Below the pieces are notes generated by a model that was not told the DNA's origin, ran no database searches, and saw only the letters and a program-made list of their open reading frames with translations. This document shows positions 15,856-24,693 of a stretch of 64,000 nucleotides of DNA, piece after piece (positions within the stretch are counted from its first letter, which is position 1; each line of letters starts with the position of its first letter). The DNA lies in the NCBI GenBank assembly GCA_934589065.1, contig CAKTNN010000004.1, positions 13,134-77,133 of the forward strand. The letters are read 5' to 3'. The stretch comes from an uncultured Oscillospiraceae bacterium. GTDB taxonomy: Bacteria; Bacillota; Clostridia; Oscillospirales; Oscillospiraceae. The position numbers and the translations under genes are program-made.

Positions 15856-17576
15856 TGTGCGGCAGTGGCGGCGTTGGCTTCCTCTTCCAGCACCCGGTAG
15901 GCAACCTTACCCACCAGCGTTTTGGGCAGCTCTTTCCGGAACTCAATCTCTCTGGGCATGGCGTACTTGGCAATGTGGACTGCGCAGTAGTCCAGAATTT
16001 CCTTTTTCAGTTCCTCGGTGGGCTCTACGCCGGGCATGGGAACCACATAGGCCTTGACCCGCTGCACCCGGTAGGGGTCCTTTACGCCGATGACGCAGCT
16101 GAGGAGCACCTTTTCATTGGCATCGATGATGTTTTCCAGCTGGGAGGGATAGACATTGTAGCCGGAGGTGACGATCATCCGCTTGATGCGCTGACGGAAG
16201 TAGACAAAGCCGTCCTGATCCATATAGCCCAGGTCGCCGGTGTGGAGCCAGATACGACCGTCGTAGTGGCGGCGCAGGGTGTTTGCCGTTTCCTGGGGGT
16301 TATCCATATAGCCCAGCATGACGGATGGGCCGGAGATGCAGATCTCGCCCTCGGTATTGGGCTCAACCTCGTTTACCGTGCCGGGCGCTACGATCTTATA
16401 GTAGGTATCGGGGAAGGGCACGCCGATGGAGCCCTGACGGGCATAGTCCTTGGGGGTCAGGCAGGAGGCGGTGACGCACTCGGTGGTGCCGTAGCCCTCC
16501 CGAATCTGCTCGGTGCAGTTGTGCTCCCGCAGGAAGGCATCCACCTTTTTCTTCAGCTCCGGGGACAGGCTGTCGCCGCCGGAGAAAATGCCTTTCAGGA
16601 AGCTCAGATCTGCATTTTCCAGATTTTCCGCCCGCAGCAGGGCTTCAAACAGGGTGGGAACGCCGGGAATCAGGTTGGGCTTCTGCTTGACCAGGGTATC
16701 GGCGTAAATTTTAACATTGAACTGGGGAATGAGGATGCAGGTGCCGCCGGCAACCAGGGGGGTGTGGATGCCGATGCCCAGACCGAAGCCGTGGAACACG
16801 GGCATAACGGAGAGCATTTTCATATCGGAAATCTCATCCATGGTAAAGCCGGAGGCGGCAATGGTCTGCAGGGCCAGAGCGTTGAAATTCAGGTTGGAGA
16901 GCATAATGCCCTTGGTGGTGCCGGTGGTTCCACCGGAATAGAGGATTGCACCGCAATCGTCATACCGGCCCTTGGGGGGCTCCAGAACCACATCCTTGCC
17001 GGCACGAACCATATCGTACCACAGGGTATAGCCGGTTTTGGGCAGCTTTTTTACGGCCCGGGCGCTCTTGGTCATGGGGTAGAGCATATTCAGAGGCACA
17101 GGCAGCTCGTCGGCAACCTTGGCAATGAGAATCTCTGTGGGGTTCTCCAGCTGAGGCACAATGCCTGCGACCTTGTAGTAGAACTGGTCCAGGGTCAGGA
17201 TGGCCTTGCTCTTGGAGAAATTCAGGTAGAAGGCGATTTCCTGGGCGGCGGACAGGGGGTGAATCATATTGGGAATGGCGCCCAGGTAGTTTAGGGCATA
17301 GAAGCAGTCCAGAGCCTGAGGGGTGTTTGCCATGCAGATGGTCACCTTGTCCCCCTGCCGGATGCCCATTTTATACAGGCCTTTGGCAGCAGCACGGATT
17401 CTGGCTACGAACTCCCGATAGTTGGTCTTTTTGCCCATAAAGACGTAGGCAATGTGGTCGGGCTTGCGCTTGGCAGCGGAAGCAACCATTTCATACATGG
17501 TCTTGTGGGGGTATTCCAGGGAGGCCGGCGTTTTGCCGTAGTATTTTAACCAGGGCGCGGATGCGGATAAACCCAT
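15852..17576 (-). CDS. Acyl-CoA synthetase (AMP-dependent ligase family)
   Basis: This 574-residue protein belongs to the ANL adenylating family, most like long-chain fatty acid-CoA ligases. The P-loop reads LYSGGTTGTTKGIMLSN, followed by EGYGTTECVTASC, the adenylate-binding HTGDLGYMDQDGFVYF, and the C-terminal catalytic lysine in LPKTLVGKVAYR. It activates a carboxylic acid with ATP and transfers it to CoA. The ATG at 17576 is used; an upstream in-frame extension lacks a ribosome binding site and contains the promoter region. It heads an operon with a membrane acyltransferase-like gene and diverges from plsC, so a lipid role is plausible. Confidence 0.9.
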   Translation of the reverse strand: MGLSASAPWLKYYGKTPASLEYPHKTMYEMVASAAKRKPDHIAYVFMGKKTNYREFVARIRAAAKGLYKMGIRQGDKVTICMANTPQALDCFYALNYLGAIPNMIHPLSAAQEIAFYLNFSKSKAILTLDQFYYKVAGIVPQLENPTEILIAKVADELPVPLNMLYPMTKSARAVKKLPKTGYTLWYDMVRAGKDVVLEPPKGRYDDCGAILYSGGTTGTTKGIMLSNLNFNALALQTIAASGFTMDEISDMKMLSVMPVFHGFGLGIGIHTPLVAGGTCILIPQFNVKIYADTLVKQKPNLIPGVPTLFEALLRAENLENADLSFLKGIFSGGDSLSPELKKKVDAFLREHNCTEQIREGYGTTECVTASCLTPKDYARQGSIGVPFPDTYYKIVAPGTVNEVEPNTEGEICISGPSVMLGYMDNPQETANTLRRHYDGRIWLHTGDLGYMDQDGFVYFRQRIKRMIVTSGYNVYPSQLENIIDANEKVLLSCVIGVKDPYRVQRVKAYVVPMPGVEPTEELKKEILDYCAVHIAKYAMPREIEFRKELPKTLVGKVAYRVLEEEANAATAAQ

Positions 17577-17687
17577 TTCGTTATGTTCCTTTCTCTTCTC
17601 TTCCTGATGGATATTGAGACACAATATAGGAAAGTATATCACTTTTACCCCAATATTTCCACCCCCGAAAGTGAAAAACCTTAGGAC

Positions 17688-17716
17688 TTGTAAAATGTTT
17701 CTCAAAAAGGTATAAT
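17688..17716 (+). promoter_or_regulatory. Promoter of the PlsC-like gene
   Basis: TTGTAA (17688-17693), 17 bases, TATAAT (17711-17716). It lies in the divergent region shared with the acyl-CoA ligase. Confidence 0.7.
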
Positions 17717-17746
17717 AAACCAAACACTTTTTGGGAGGAATGGAAT

Positions 17747-18571
17747 ATGCTATTGGGTTCCATCGGAATTTTGTCCGCTGTGATTGGCGTACTGTGTGCC
17801 GTTTTCGGGGGCGTCAGCATTTTGGGGGCAGTGGGCATTTTTGTGGGCAGCTATGTGGGGCTGTGTATCCTGGCCTTTTTATTTTTGTGGATTGCCACGT
17901 CGGCGGTGCGGCAGGATGTGCCCCAGGAGGAGGACAGCAAATTCTACCGCTGGATCACCAAAACCTACATTCCCGCAGTATTTACCCTGCTGGGAATGAA
18001 GATTGACCTGCAGGGGGAAGACCTTGTGCCCAAGGATGGAAGATTCCTGATGGTATGCAACCACCTGAACATTCTCGATCCGGTGCTGCTGTTGGGGTGC
18101 TTTCCCAAGGCCCAGCTGGCCTTTATTTCCAAAAAGGAAAACGCGGATATGTTTATCATCGGCAACCTGATGCACAAGCTCATGTGCCAGATGATCAATC
18201 GGGAGAACGACCGGGAGGCGCTGAAAACCATCCTCAAGTGCATCCAGATGCTGAAAGAGGACAAGGTTTCCGTGTGCGTGTTCCCCGAGGGCTACACCAG
18301 CCGGGATGGAAAGCTCCATCACTTCCGCCCCGGTGTATTTAAGATTGCCACCAAGGCCCAGGTGCCCATTGTGGTGTGCACCCTGCAAAACACCCAGAAG
18401 GTTTTCGGCAATGCTAAGCACCTGAAAAAGACCCCGGTGCCGCTGCACGTGGTTGGGGTGATTCAGCCGGATACCTTCGCCGGAAGAACCGCGGTGGACA
18501 TCGCCCAGCAGGCCTATGATCGGATGATCTCTGACCTGGGAGAGGCGTTCAGACCGGAAGAAACGGAATAA
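17747..18571 (+). CDS. 1-acyl-glycerol-3-phosphate acyltransferase (PlsC family)
   Basis: The 274-residue protein has two N-terminal membrane helices and then the acyltransferase domain. It carries the NHLNILDP form of NHx4D, which is the catalytic motif, and FPEGYTSRDG, the FPEG motif that contacts the phosphate. PlsC enzymes acylate lysophosphatidate to phosphatidate at the membrane in phospholipid synthesis. The N-terminal extension of about 85 residues is longer than in minimal PlsC. GGGAGG precedes the ATG. The gene has its own promoter and a strong terminator. Confidence 0.9.
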   Translation: MLLGSIGILSAVIGVLCAVFGGVSILGAVGIFVGSYVGLCILAFLFLWIATSAVRQDVPQEEDSKFYRWITKTYIPAVFTLLGMKIDLQGEDLVPKDGRFLMVCNHLNILDPVLLLGCFPKAQLAFISKKENADMFIIGNLMHKLMCQMINRENDREALKTILKCIQMLKEDKVSVCVFPEGYTSRDGKLHHFRPGVFKIATKAQVPIVVCTLQNTQKVFGNAKHLKKTPVPLHVVGVIQPDTFAGRTAVDIAQQAYDRMISDLGEAFRPEETE

Positions 18572-18616
18572 AAAAGAACCGATGCCCCAGCATTTGCTGG
18601 GGCATCGGTTCTTTTT
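18571..18616. terminator. Bidirectional terminator
   Basis: AAAAAGAACCGATGCCCCAGC pairs across a four-base loop with its complement and ends in a T-run; read on either strand it would stop the two convergent genes. Confidence 0.9.
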
Positions 18617-18633
18617 CGTAGGGTTTTGGGGCG

Positions 18634-19608
18634 CTATTTGTCAAATTCCTGCCAGAAGGAGCGCATGGCCCGCTGGCAGGTCTCCGGTTCCTGCACATAG
18701 CTCATGGCATGGGCAGCACCGGGAACCACCACCAGACGGCGGGGAGCGGTGCAGGCCAGATAATTGTCGTAGGTCATCTGGATGGGAACGAAGCGATCTT
18801 CCGTGCCGTGGATAAAGAGCACGGGAATGGCAGCGCCTTTCAGAGCGGTGAGGGTGGAGTAGGAACCCAGCCCCTGGTGGAGCTTCCGGCGGAAGCTCAG
18901 ATCCGTAACCAGCTGCCGCAGGGGCGTGCTGGATAGGTGCAGATTGCTTTCCGTTACGTGCTTCCAGATCGCTTTGGGGGAAGTAAAGCCGCAGTCGGCC
19001 TGGATGCCCCGGACGCTGGCAGGCAGGTCTTCTCCGGCTGCCATCAGCACGGTGGTTGCGCCCATGGAAATGCCGCTGAGATAGATGGGGAGGCCAAAAT
19101 CCTGACTGTCCGCCCACTGGGCCCAGCTCAGGCAGTCCTTCCGCTCCAGCAGGCCAAAGCCCATGTATTTGCCCTGGCTGCCGCCCTGGGCCCGCTGCTC
19201 AACATACAGCACATTGCAGTGCTGCTCCTGCCAGAAGGGGGCGACCATGCAGAAATCCCTGGCCCAATTGGAACGCCAGCCGTGGAAGGCAAGAATCAGC
19301 CGCTGGGGATTTTGACAGGTGACCAGGTGGCCCACCAATTCCAGACCGTCGAAGGATTGGATGGTGACGGTTTCGGCAGGCGTCTCCGCCAGGGCTTTGG
19401 CGGCCTGATCCCGGCGGGCGTTGAAGGACTTATCCTCCTTGCCGCCGGAGACATTCACAAGTTTTCCGTAGGCGGGAAGCTTTCGATTGGTGGCAAGGCT
19501 GGACATGGCGTGGATAACACCGCAGGAGAGGGCCGCGCCTGCCGCGCCCACGCCTGCCGCACCCACAAGGAGCTTGGTGCGAAGCTGCTGTTTCTTCTTC
19601 TTTTTCAA
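18634..19608 (-). CDS. Membrane-anchored alpha/beta hydrolase
   Basis: The 324-residue protein has a Lys-rich start and one hydrophobic segment (residues about 12-35) that should anchor it in the membrane, with the hydrolase domain probably outside. LSGISMGAT gives the nucleophile serine, FIHGTEDRFVP the acid, and GAAHAMSY the histidine. It resembles the BAAT/FrsA/YqkD-type hydrolases of Firmicutes. The substrate is unknown. The start codon is TTG at 19606-19608, preceded by AAAGGCGG; no in-frame ATG lies nearby. It is the last gene after the aminotransferase and CYTH genes, 72 bases downstream. Confidence 0.85.
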   Translation of the reverse strand: MKKKKKQQLRTKLLVGAAGVGAAGAALSCGVIHAMSSLATNRKLPAYGKLVNVSGGKEDKSFNARRDQAAKALAETPAETVTIQSFDGLELVGHLVTCQNPQRLILAFHGWRSNWARDFCMVAPFWQEQHCNVLYVEQRAQGGSQGKYMGFGLLERKDCLSWAQWADSQDFGLPIYLSGISMGATTVLMAAGEDLPASVRGIQADCGFTSPKAIWKHVTESNLHLSSTPLRQLVTDLSFRRKLHQGLGSYSTLTALKGAAIPVLFIHGTEDRFVPIQMTYDNYLACTAPRRLVVVPGAAHAMSYVQEPETCQRAMRSFWQEFDK

Positions 19609-19680
19609 TGGGATTGCCGCCTTTCTATGGGAGTTGCCTCCATAATACCGGAGGATTCTAAACAGAAACGAAAGGAACCG

Positions 19681-20859
19681 TTAATTTTCTTCCATCAGAG
19701 CCCGGAAGACGGGAAGACTCCGGGAAATCATATCGTAGCTGACACAGTAGCAGATCCGGAAATAGCCGGGGCAGCCGAAGCCGTCGCCGGGAACCAGCAG
19801 CAAATCCTTCTGCTTGGCCTTTTCGGAGAAGGCCGCAGCATCCCCGCCGGGGGCTTTGATGAAGAGGTAGAATGCGCCGTCCGGCTTTGCCATCTCATAG
19901 CCCATGGCGGTAAGTCCCTCGTAAAGGGCCTTCCGGTTTTTATCGTAGCTTTCAAGGTCCGGGCGAAGATGGGCGCACCGGGCAATCACCTTCTGCATCA
20001 GGCTGGGTGCACAGACGTGCCCTGCGGCTCTGGCAGCACCGGCAACGGCGGCATAGAGGGCTTTTCCATCCGTGGCCTTTTGGGGCACATAGACATAGCC
20101 AATTCGTTCGCCGGGCAGGGACAGGGACTTGGAATAGGAATAACAGACGATGGTATCCCGGTAGATGCCGGGAACAAAGGGAACCTCCACCCCGTAGGCC
20201 AGTTCCCGGTAGGGCTCATCGGAAACCAGATAGATGGGGTGACCGAAGGCGGCAGCCTTCCGCTCCAGAAGGGCCGCCAGGGCCTGGAGGGTTTGCCGGG
20301 TGTAGACCACACCCGAAGGGTTATTGGGGGTATTGATCAGCACCGCCTGGGTGTGCTCGGTGATCATTTCCTCCAACTTGGAGAGGGAAATCTGGAAATT
20401 GGGCACATCCGGGGGTACGACCCGGAAACTCAGGCCGGCTTCCTCGGCAAAGGGTTTGTATTCCGGGAAATAGGGAGCCACGGTGAGCAGCTCGCCTCCC
20501 GGCACTGCCAGAGCCCGGAAGACGCTGACAAGCTCCGGCGCGGCACCGCAGCCCAGGAAAAATTCCTCCGGCTGGGTATCGGCGCCGTAGCGGGCGTTCA
20601 GGTCGTCGGAAATGGCCTTGCGGGCCTCAAAATCTCCCACGGCGGAGGTGTAGCCGTGAACCAAAAGGGAATCCGTATCCCGGAGAATGTCATGGATGGC
20701 TTGGTTTACCTCCGGGGGAGAGGGGATGGAGGGGTTGCCCAGGGAGTAGTCGTAAACGTTTTCCGGGCCCACAATGGCGGCGCGGCTGCGTCCGTATTCA
20801 AACAGCTCCCGGATGCAGGAACGGTTTGCACCCAGAGTGTATGCTTTTTCATTGTACAT
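19681..20859 (-). CDS. Class I/II PLP-dependent aminotransferase
   Basis: The 392-residue enzyme has the fold I aminotransferase pattern: YSLGNPSIPSP near the start, NTPNNPSGVVY for substrate and cofactor binding, VSDEPYRELAY with the PLP-contacting Asp, and YSYSKSLSLPGERIGY with the Schiff-base lysine. The conserved Arg in YFRICYCV binds the substrate carboxylate. It is closest to aspartate or broad-specificity aminotransferases, but the amino donor cannot be decided. GAAAGGA lies upstream of the ATG. Five bases separate it from the CYTH gene, so they share one transcript. Confidence 0.92.
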   Translation of the reverse strand: MYNEKAYTLGANRSCIRELFEYGRSRAAIVGPENVYDYSLGNPSIPSPPEVNQAIHDILRDTDSLLVHGYTSAVGDFEARKAISDDLNARYGADTQPEEFFLGCGAAPELVSVFRALAVPGGELLTVAPYFPEYKPFAEEAGLSFRVVPPDVPNFQISLSKLEEMITEHTQAVLINTPNNPSGVVYTRQTLQALAALLERKAAAFGHPIYLVSDEPYRELAYGVEVPFVPGIYRDTIVCYSYSKSLSLPGERIGYVYVPQKATDGKALYAAVAGAARAAGHVCAPSLMQKVIARCAHLRPDLESYDKNRKALYEGLTAMGYEMAKPDGAFYLFIKAPGGDAAAFSEKAKQKDLLLVPGDGFGCPGYFRICYCVSYDMISRSLPVFRALMEEN

Positions 20860-20864
20860 GGTGG

Positions 20865-21446
20865 TTACGTCCTTTCCCGGGCAAGGGAACGTGCCCGCTT
20901 GAATTTACTGTCAGGCTCCGGCGCCAGGCCGTAGTCCTGCTCCATTTTTTTGCCGAAGGCAAGGGCGTCGGCGTCGCTCCCCTCCTTGACCTCGGCTTCC
21001 AGCTCAAATAGGGGTACTGCTTTGCCGCCGCCAAGAAGCTGCCCCCGGTCCAGCGCCAGTTCCAATAGGCTGTCGCCAACGGAAATCAAGGCAGCCTGCC
21101 GGGTAAAGCTTGCCCTGCATAGCTCCGTAAGTCCCTTGGCGGCAAGCTCCGCAATTTCAGCCGGAGCACCCTGCCGGATGAGCACCGGCAGTGCAGTAAG
21201 AATATCCGGGCAGGGGGTTTCCCACTCTCCCCGTCCGCCGTTTTGCCCGGGGGTTTTCAGGGCGCAAATGCTGATGCCGTTTTCCTCCCGTTTTCGCACG
21301 GTCCATTTCCGGGCGGAAAAATCCCCCGCAGGGGTATCATAATAGGTGGTTTCCATGGTGATGGGCCGAAAGGGGCCGAAGGCTTCCCGGATGGCCTGAA
21401 AAGCCTCCGGCGTCAGCCGGTATTTTACCTCAAATTCTCTTGCCAT
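20865..21446 (-). CDS. CYTH domain phosphatase
   Basis: The 193-residue protein is a CYTH family member. It begins AREFEVKYRL, carrying the ExExK signature as EFEVKY, with ETTYYDTP, WTVRKREENG and LALDRGQLL supplying further basic and acidic tunnel residues. Many bacterial members hydrolyse inorganic or thiamine triphosphate, while some are adenylate cyclases; triphosphatase activity is the safer guess. AAGGAGGG precedes the ATG. It leads a three-gene minus-strand operon from the promoter at 21585-21613. Confidence 0.85.
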   Translation of the reverse strand: MAREFEVKYRLTPEAFQAIREAFGPFRPITMETTYYDTPAGDFSARKWTVRKREENGISICALKTPGQNGGRGEWETPCPDILTALPVLIRQGAPAEIAELAAKGLTELCRASFTRQAALISVGDSLLELALDRGQLLGGGKAVPLFELEAEVKEGSDADALAFGKKMEQDYGLAPEPDSKFKRARSLARERT

Positions 21447-21584
21447 AAGCCCTCCTTAAGTTGGGTTGCCCGCATTCCGGTCACAAAACCGGGGGAAGCG
21501 GGAAAATGCGGCTCTGTTTTCGGAAGCCGGAACTGTCCGGCAGAAAAAGCTGGGCCATAATCGGAGAAAAGATGTTTTGCCCTT

Positions 21585-21613
21585 ATTATACATCGAAGAA
21601 TTTTCCATTGCAA
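21585..21613 (-). promoter_or_regulatory. Promoter of the CYTH operon
   Basis: On the minus strand TTGCAA (21608-21613), 17 bases, TATAAT (21585-21590). TTGCAA is self-complementary, so it could also act as the -35 of a divergent spoIIE promoter: 21 bases to its right is CCTAAT, and 21-base spacing is known for Spo0A-activated promoters such as that of Bacillus subtilis spoIIE. That second use is speculative. Confidence 0.65.
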
Positions 21614-21687
21614 GGGGCTGCATCCGACGAAAACCCTAATAGGCCCTGTGTTACCATTTTTCCATAAAACAGGAAAGGGGAACACAA

Positions 21688-23514
21688 ATGATGGTTTCAG
21701 GAATTCTCCTCAGGGGAAAGAGGAAGCTGGATGCCCTGACGATGGAGCCGGGAATCCGTTTGGTAGGAGCGGGCGCCGTGTATGGCGGCGGGGCCCTGGT
21801 GATTTCTGCCATTGGCTGCGGGGGCGTGCCGATTCCGGCAGCGGCGGTGCTGGCGGCGGTGAGCCCGGGGTGGCGGAATCTTGCGGCCCTCTTGGGGGCG
21901 GGGATCGGCTACCGGCTGTTCTGGCCCGGAAGGGGCGGCGTTCTGTGGACGGCGCTGGCTTTTTTCCTGGGTCTTGCCCTGCGGGCGGGAGAAAAAACCG
22001 ATTTTTTTCCTTTGGCAGCCGGAGGGGTGATGATTCCCGCCCTGACGGGGACGCTGCTGCGGCTGCCGGTATGGGAATGGGGGCTGCAATCGGCTCTGGG
22101 CGGGCTCTATACGGGACTCTTTTTCCTGCTCCACAGAACAAAAGAGCCCATTGCCTTTTGGGCGGCAGGGGCATTGGGGGTGCGGGGATTGATGGAATTA
22201 AGGGCCGTGCCCCTGGCCTGCTTTTTGGCGGGGGCGGGGTGCGGCTGCGTTCCGGGAGCCGTACTCTTGGGTCTGGCCCTGGAAACGGCGGGAAAAACGG
22301 GAATGACGGCCGGACTGTGCGGGGCCCTCCTGCTCCGCAATTCTCCTCTGCCGGAATCCTGGCGGCGGTTGACCGCACCTGCCGCGGGCGCGCTGCTGGG
22401 AATGCTTTTGGGAAAGCAATGGGACCTTGGCGTGTTTCTGGGGGTGAGTCTGGGGGGCGCGGCAGCGGCCTATATCCCCTGGCAGCCCCTGCACCAGCAC
22501 AGCGGCACGGCGCGGGTGCAGCTGGAGCAGGCGGCGCGGGCGTTGGGGAGAATGCAGCGGGGGCTGCTGGAGCTGCCTGAGGAAATCGTGAATCCCCAGG
22601 ATGCGGTGGAAAAACTCCGGCAGGACGCCTGCGAGGAGTGCCCCAAGGCGGAGGACTGCCGCCAAAGGCTGGAAATGGACGATACCCCTTTTCGGGATCC
22701 CCTGGCGTTCTCCTGTCCCCGGACGGGGCGGGTGATGCGCTCTGCCCGCCGGGTGCGGGAGCAGATGCGTCTGGTGCAGATGCAGCACCGGCGGCTGAGA
22801 GAATATCGGATGGCACTGGCTCAGCAGTATGGGATGCTTTCCCTGTATCTCCAACGGGTGGCGGACAGGCTGCCTTTGGGAGATCTTGTGGGCCGGATCC
22901 GGTATCGGGTAGCCGTTTCGGTGCGCTCCAGGGAGAAAAGAAGGGTGGATGGCGACCGGTGCGCGGCATTTCCGGGACTGGGCGCCAGGTTTTATATCCT
23001 GCTGTGCGATGGCATGGGCACAGGCTCCGGCGCTGCGGTGGAGGCCTCCCGGGCGCTGAAGCTGGTGCGGGAAATGCTCACCGCCGGGCTGTCGCCCAGG
23101 TATGCCATGGGCAGTCTCAATTCTCAATTGGTGCTGACCGGGCAGTCCGGCGCGGTGACGGTGGATTTGGCAGAGGTGCGGCTGGATACCGGCAGGGCAT
23201 CCCTTTATAAGTGGGGCGCGGCGCCCAGCTGGCTGCTGCGCCGGAAGGAGGCTGTGAAGCTGGGGCAGGCATCGCCGCCCCCGGGGCTTGATTTGTCGGA
23301 AGGTGGAGAACGGGTCGCAAGGCTATCCCTGTGCAGGGGAGAAACGCTGGTGCTTGCCAGCGACGGTGTGGCCTTTGGAGAGACGCTTTCTCCGCCGGAG
23401 GGCGTATGGCCCACGGGGGCGCTGGCGGAAATGCTGCTGAAAAACTATGCCGCCCGGGAGGACGACGCCACCGTTGCGGCAATCCGCCTGGAGCCCCTGG
23501 GGCATCATGAATAA
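21688..23514 (+). CDS. spoIIE: SpoIIE-type sporulation serine phosphatase
   Basis: The 608-residue protein has an N-terminal block of about ten membrane helices (to roughly residue 270), a linker with a CEECPKAEDC cysteine pair, and a C-terminal PP2C phosphatase domain. The domain shows DGMGTGSGAA (D441), ASDGVAFG (D559) and REDDATVAAI (D592-D593), the metal-binding residues. SpoIIE dephosphorylates SpoIIAA to free sigma-F in the forespore and takes part in polar division. Bacillus SpoIIE has about 827 residues, so this is a short form with a reduced middle region. The start follows AGGAAAGGGG. It sits alone between the CYTH operon and the phage region. Confidence 0.88.
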   Translation: MMVSGILLRGKRKLDALTMEPGIRLVGAGAVYGGGALVISAIGCGGVPIPAAAVLAAVSPGWRNLAALLGAGIGYRLFWPGRGGVLWTALAFFLGLALRAGEKTDFFPLAAGGVMIPALTGTLLRLPVWEWGLQSALGGLYTGLFFLLHRTKEPIAFWAAGALGVRGLMELRAVPLACFLAGAGCGCVPGAVLLGLALETAGKTGMTAGLCGALLLRNSPLPESWRRLTAPAAGALLGMLLGKQWDLGVFLGVSLGGAAAAYIPWQPLHQHSGTARVQLEQAARALGRMQRGLLELPEEIVNPQDAVEKLRQDACEECPKAEDCRQRLEMDDTPFRDPLAFSCPRTGRVMRSARRVREQMRLVQMQHRRLREYRMALAQQYGMLSLYLQRVADRLPLGDLVGRIRYRVAVSVRSREKRRVDGDRCAAFPGLGARFYILLCDGMGTGSGAAVEASRALKLVREMLTAGLSPRYAMGSLNSQLVLTGQSGAVTVDLAEVRLDTGRASLYKWGAAPSWLLRRKEAVKLGQASPPPGLDLSEGGERVARLSLCRGETLVLASDGVAFGETLSPPEGVWPTGALAEMLLKNYAAREDDATVAAIRLEPLGHHE

Positions 23515-23545
23515 ATCCGCCCTTCAAAAGCGCGGACATTGCTGC

Positions 23546-23579
23546 AAAAAGGCACTTGCGAAAAGCAAGTGCCTTTTTT
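23546..23579. terminator. Bidirectional terminator after spoIIE
   Basis: AAAAAGGCACTTGC and GCAAGTGCCTTTTTT form a 14-bp stem with a short AAA-type loop. It also ends the ImmA/repressor transcript from the other side and marks the left edge of the phage-derived region. Confidence 0.9.
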
Positions 23580-23593
23580 GTGTATGTTGGCTT

Positions 23594-24025
23594 TTAAAAA
23601 TATAGGTCGGCAGCCAGATTGCCGTGGACGTAAAGGCAGACGGCCTTACGCATAAAGGGCTCGGTAACGCCAAAGTAGTCTGCCAGCTCCCACAGCTCGG
23701 TGTAGCCCTGGGCAATGGCATCGTCCAGCTCCTCTACGGGGATCAGCGCCCGGATGGCCCATTTGTCGGCCTGGTTTTCGTGACGCTGCCGGGAATCGAC
23801 GGTGGAATAAATGTTATAAAAGCTCCCTGTGATACAGTGGCCCAATTCGTGCCCCAGGTGCATCCGCTCCTGGGTGCCGTCATCCAGTACGCTCTGGTCA
23901 ATGCCAATGTAACAGGATCCGTCCGGCTCCATCAGGGACATGGAGCCGTTTGCCTTCATAGGATACCGGAGGACAGCAATATTCTGTTTGCGGGCCAGAT
24001 CATACAGTTCCGGTACCTGAGTCAT
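23594..24025 (-). CDS. ImmA/IrrE family metallopeptidase
   Basis: The 143-residue protein has HELGH at residues 59-63, the zinc-binding active site of the ImmA/IrrE family, with a downstream HENQADKWAIRALIP helix that supplies the third ligand. In ICEBs1 and related phages such a protein cuts the neighbouring XRE repressor and turns on the element. It starts three bases after the repressor stop, with AAAAGGAG upstream, so the two are made together. An anti-repressor role here is inferred from this arrangement. Confidence 0.92.
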   Translation of the reverse strand: MTQVPELYDLARKQNIAVLRYPMKANGSMSLMEPDGSCYIGIDQSVLDDGTQERMHLGHELGHCITGSFYNIYSTVDSRQRHENQADKWAIRALIPVEELDDAIAQGYTELWELADYFGVTEPFMRKAVCLYVHGNLAADLYF

Positions 24026-24027
24026 AG

Positions 24028-24390
24028 CTACTCCTTTTTTGCCTTCTGCTTCTTGGCCTCCCGCTGGCGCACAAAGGCGGCGAAGCTGAGCACTTCATCA
24101 TACATGGCATCGGTAATATCTCCGCTGCCGCCGAAAAGGGCAAACTTGATGTCTTCCTGGCTGGGGCGGATGTGCGCCTCGCTTTCTCCCTCCTCCGTAT
24201 AGCCCAAGAGCTCAGACACGCTGATGCCGAAGTAGCGGCAGAGCTTATCGATGACATTGCCGGAGGGCTTGGTTTCCGGATCCTTTTTCCACTTGGTGAC
24301 GGTGGATTTGCTGAGGCCTGCGTCGATGGCGGCTTTGGAGGTGCTGACGCCCTTTTGCTTGCACAGCTGGACAAAGCGTTCGTAGAACAT
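24028..24390 (-). CDS. XRE-family repressor of the phage cluster
   Basis: The 120-residue protein has an N-terminal helix-turn-helix (residues about 5-60; KAAIDAGLSKSTVTKWKKD is the core) and a C-terminal tail rich in Lys and Glu, with no peptidase domain of its own. It would bind the palindromes in the adjacent control region and silence the particle genes. ATG 24390 is used, with AAAGGGTG upstream; a TTG eighteen bases earlier is less likely. It is co-transcribed with the ImmA gene. Confidence 0.9.
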   Translation of the reverse strand: MFYERFVQLCKQKGVSTSKAAIDAGLSKSTVTKWKKDPETKPSGNVIDKLCRYFGISVSELLGYTEEGESEAHIRPSQEDIKFALFGGSGDITDAMYDEVLSFAAFVRQREAKKQKAKKE

Positions 24391-24422
24391 ACAGGGACAC
24401 CCTTTCAAAAAATAATGAAAAA

Positions 24423-24484
24423 TTTCAACTCAACAGACTTGACAAGTACGAAAGAGTGTACTATAATGCAGATGTGAGTTGAAA
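24423..24484 (+). promoter_or_regulatory. Rightward promoter with nested operator palindromes
   Basis: A consensus promoter, TTGACA (24439-24444), 17 bases, TATAAT (24462-24467), has an AGTAC-N8-GTACT palindrome filling its spacer (24445-24462). It is bracketed by a longer inverted pair TTTCAACTCA (24423-24432) and TGAGTTGAAA (24475-24484). A similar half-site pair (TTTTCAACT with CGTACTT) recurs in reverse near 24570-24597. Repressor binding here would block transcription of the particle genes. The remaining bases to 24693 hold no gene that I can support. Confidence 0.8.
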
Positions 24485-24693
24485 AGCGTAAACTGATGGA
24501 TGGGACAGAAAACCGTGTGTGGGAGAATCTGCCCGGAATCCATATCCACCTATATACTAACATATATGTTTTCGATTTTCAACTGTCTGACGTACTTTTT
24601 TTCTGAAAATTAACTGCTTATAGAATAGGGAGGGATGTGTCCAATAAATGGGACGGATAAGAAAAATAGCTGTTTCAAAGACGGAGAGACGAA

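Noticed and set aside
15810..17294. 494-codon plus-strand open frame opposite the acyl-CoA ligase
   Set aside because: It is a shadow of the ligase; the minus-strand protein has all the motifs of its family.
24496..24606. Short frame (about 36 codons) just after the phage promoter
   Set aside because: No ribosome binding site, odd composition, and it runs across operator half-sites.
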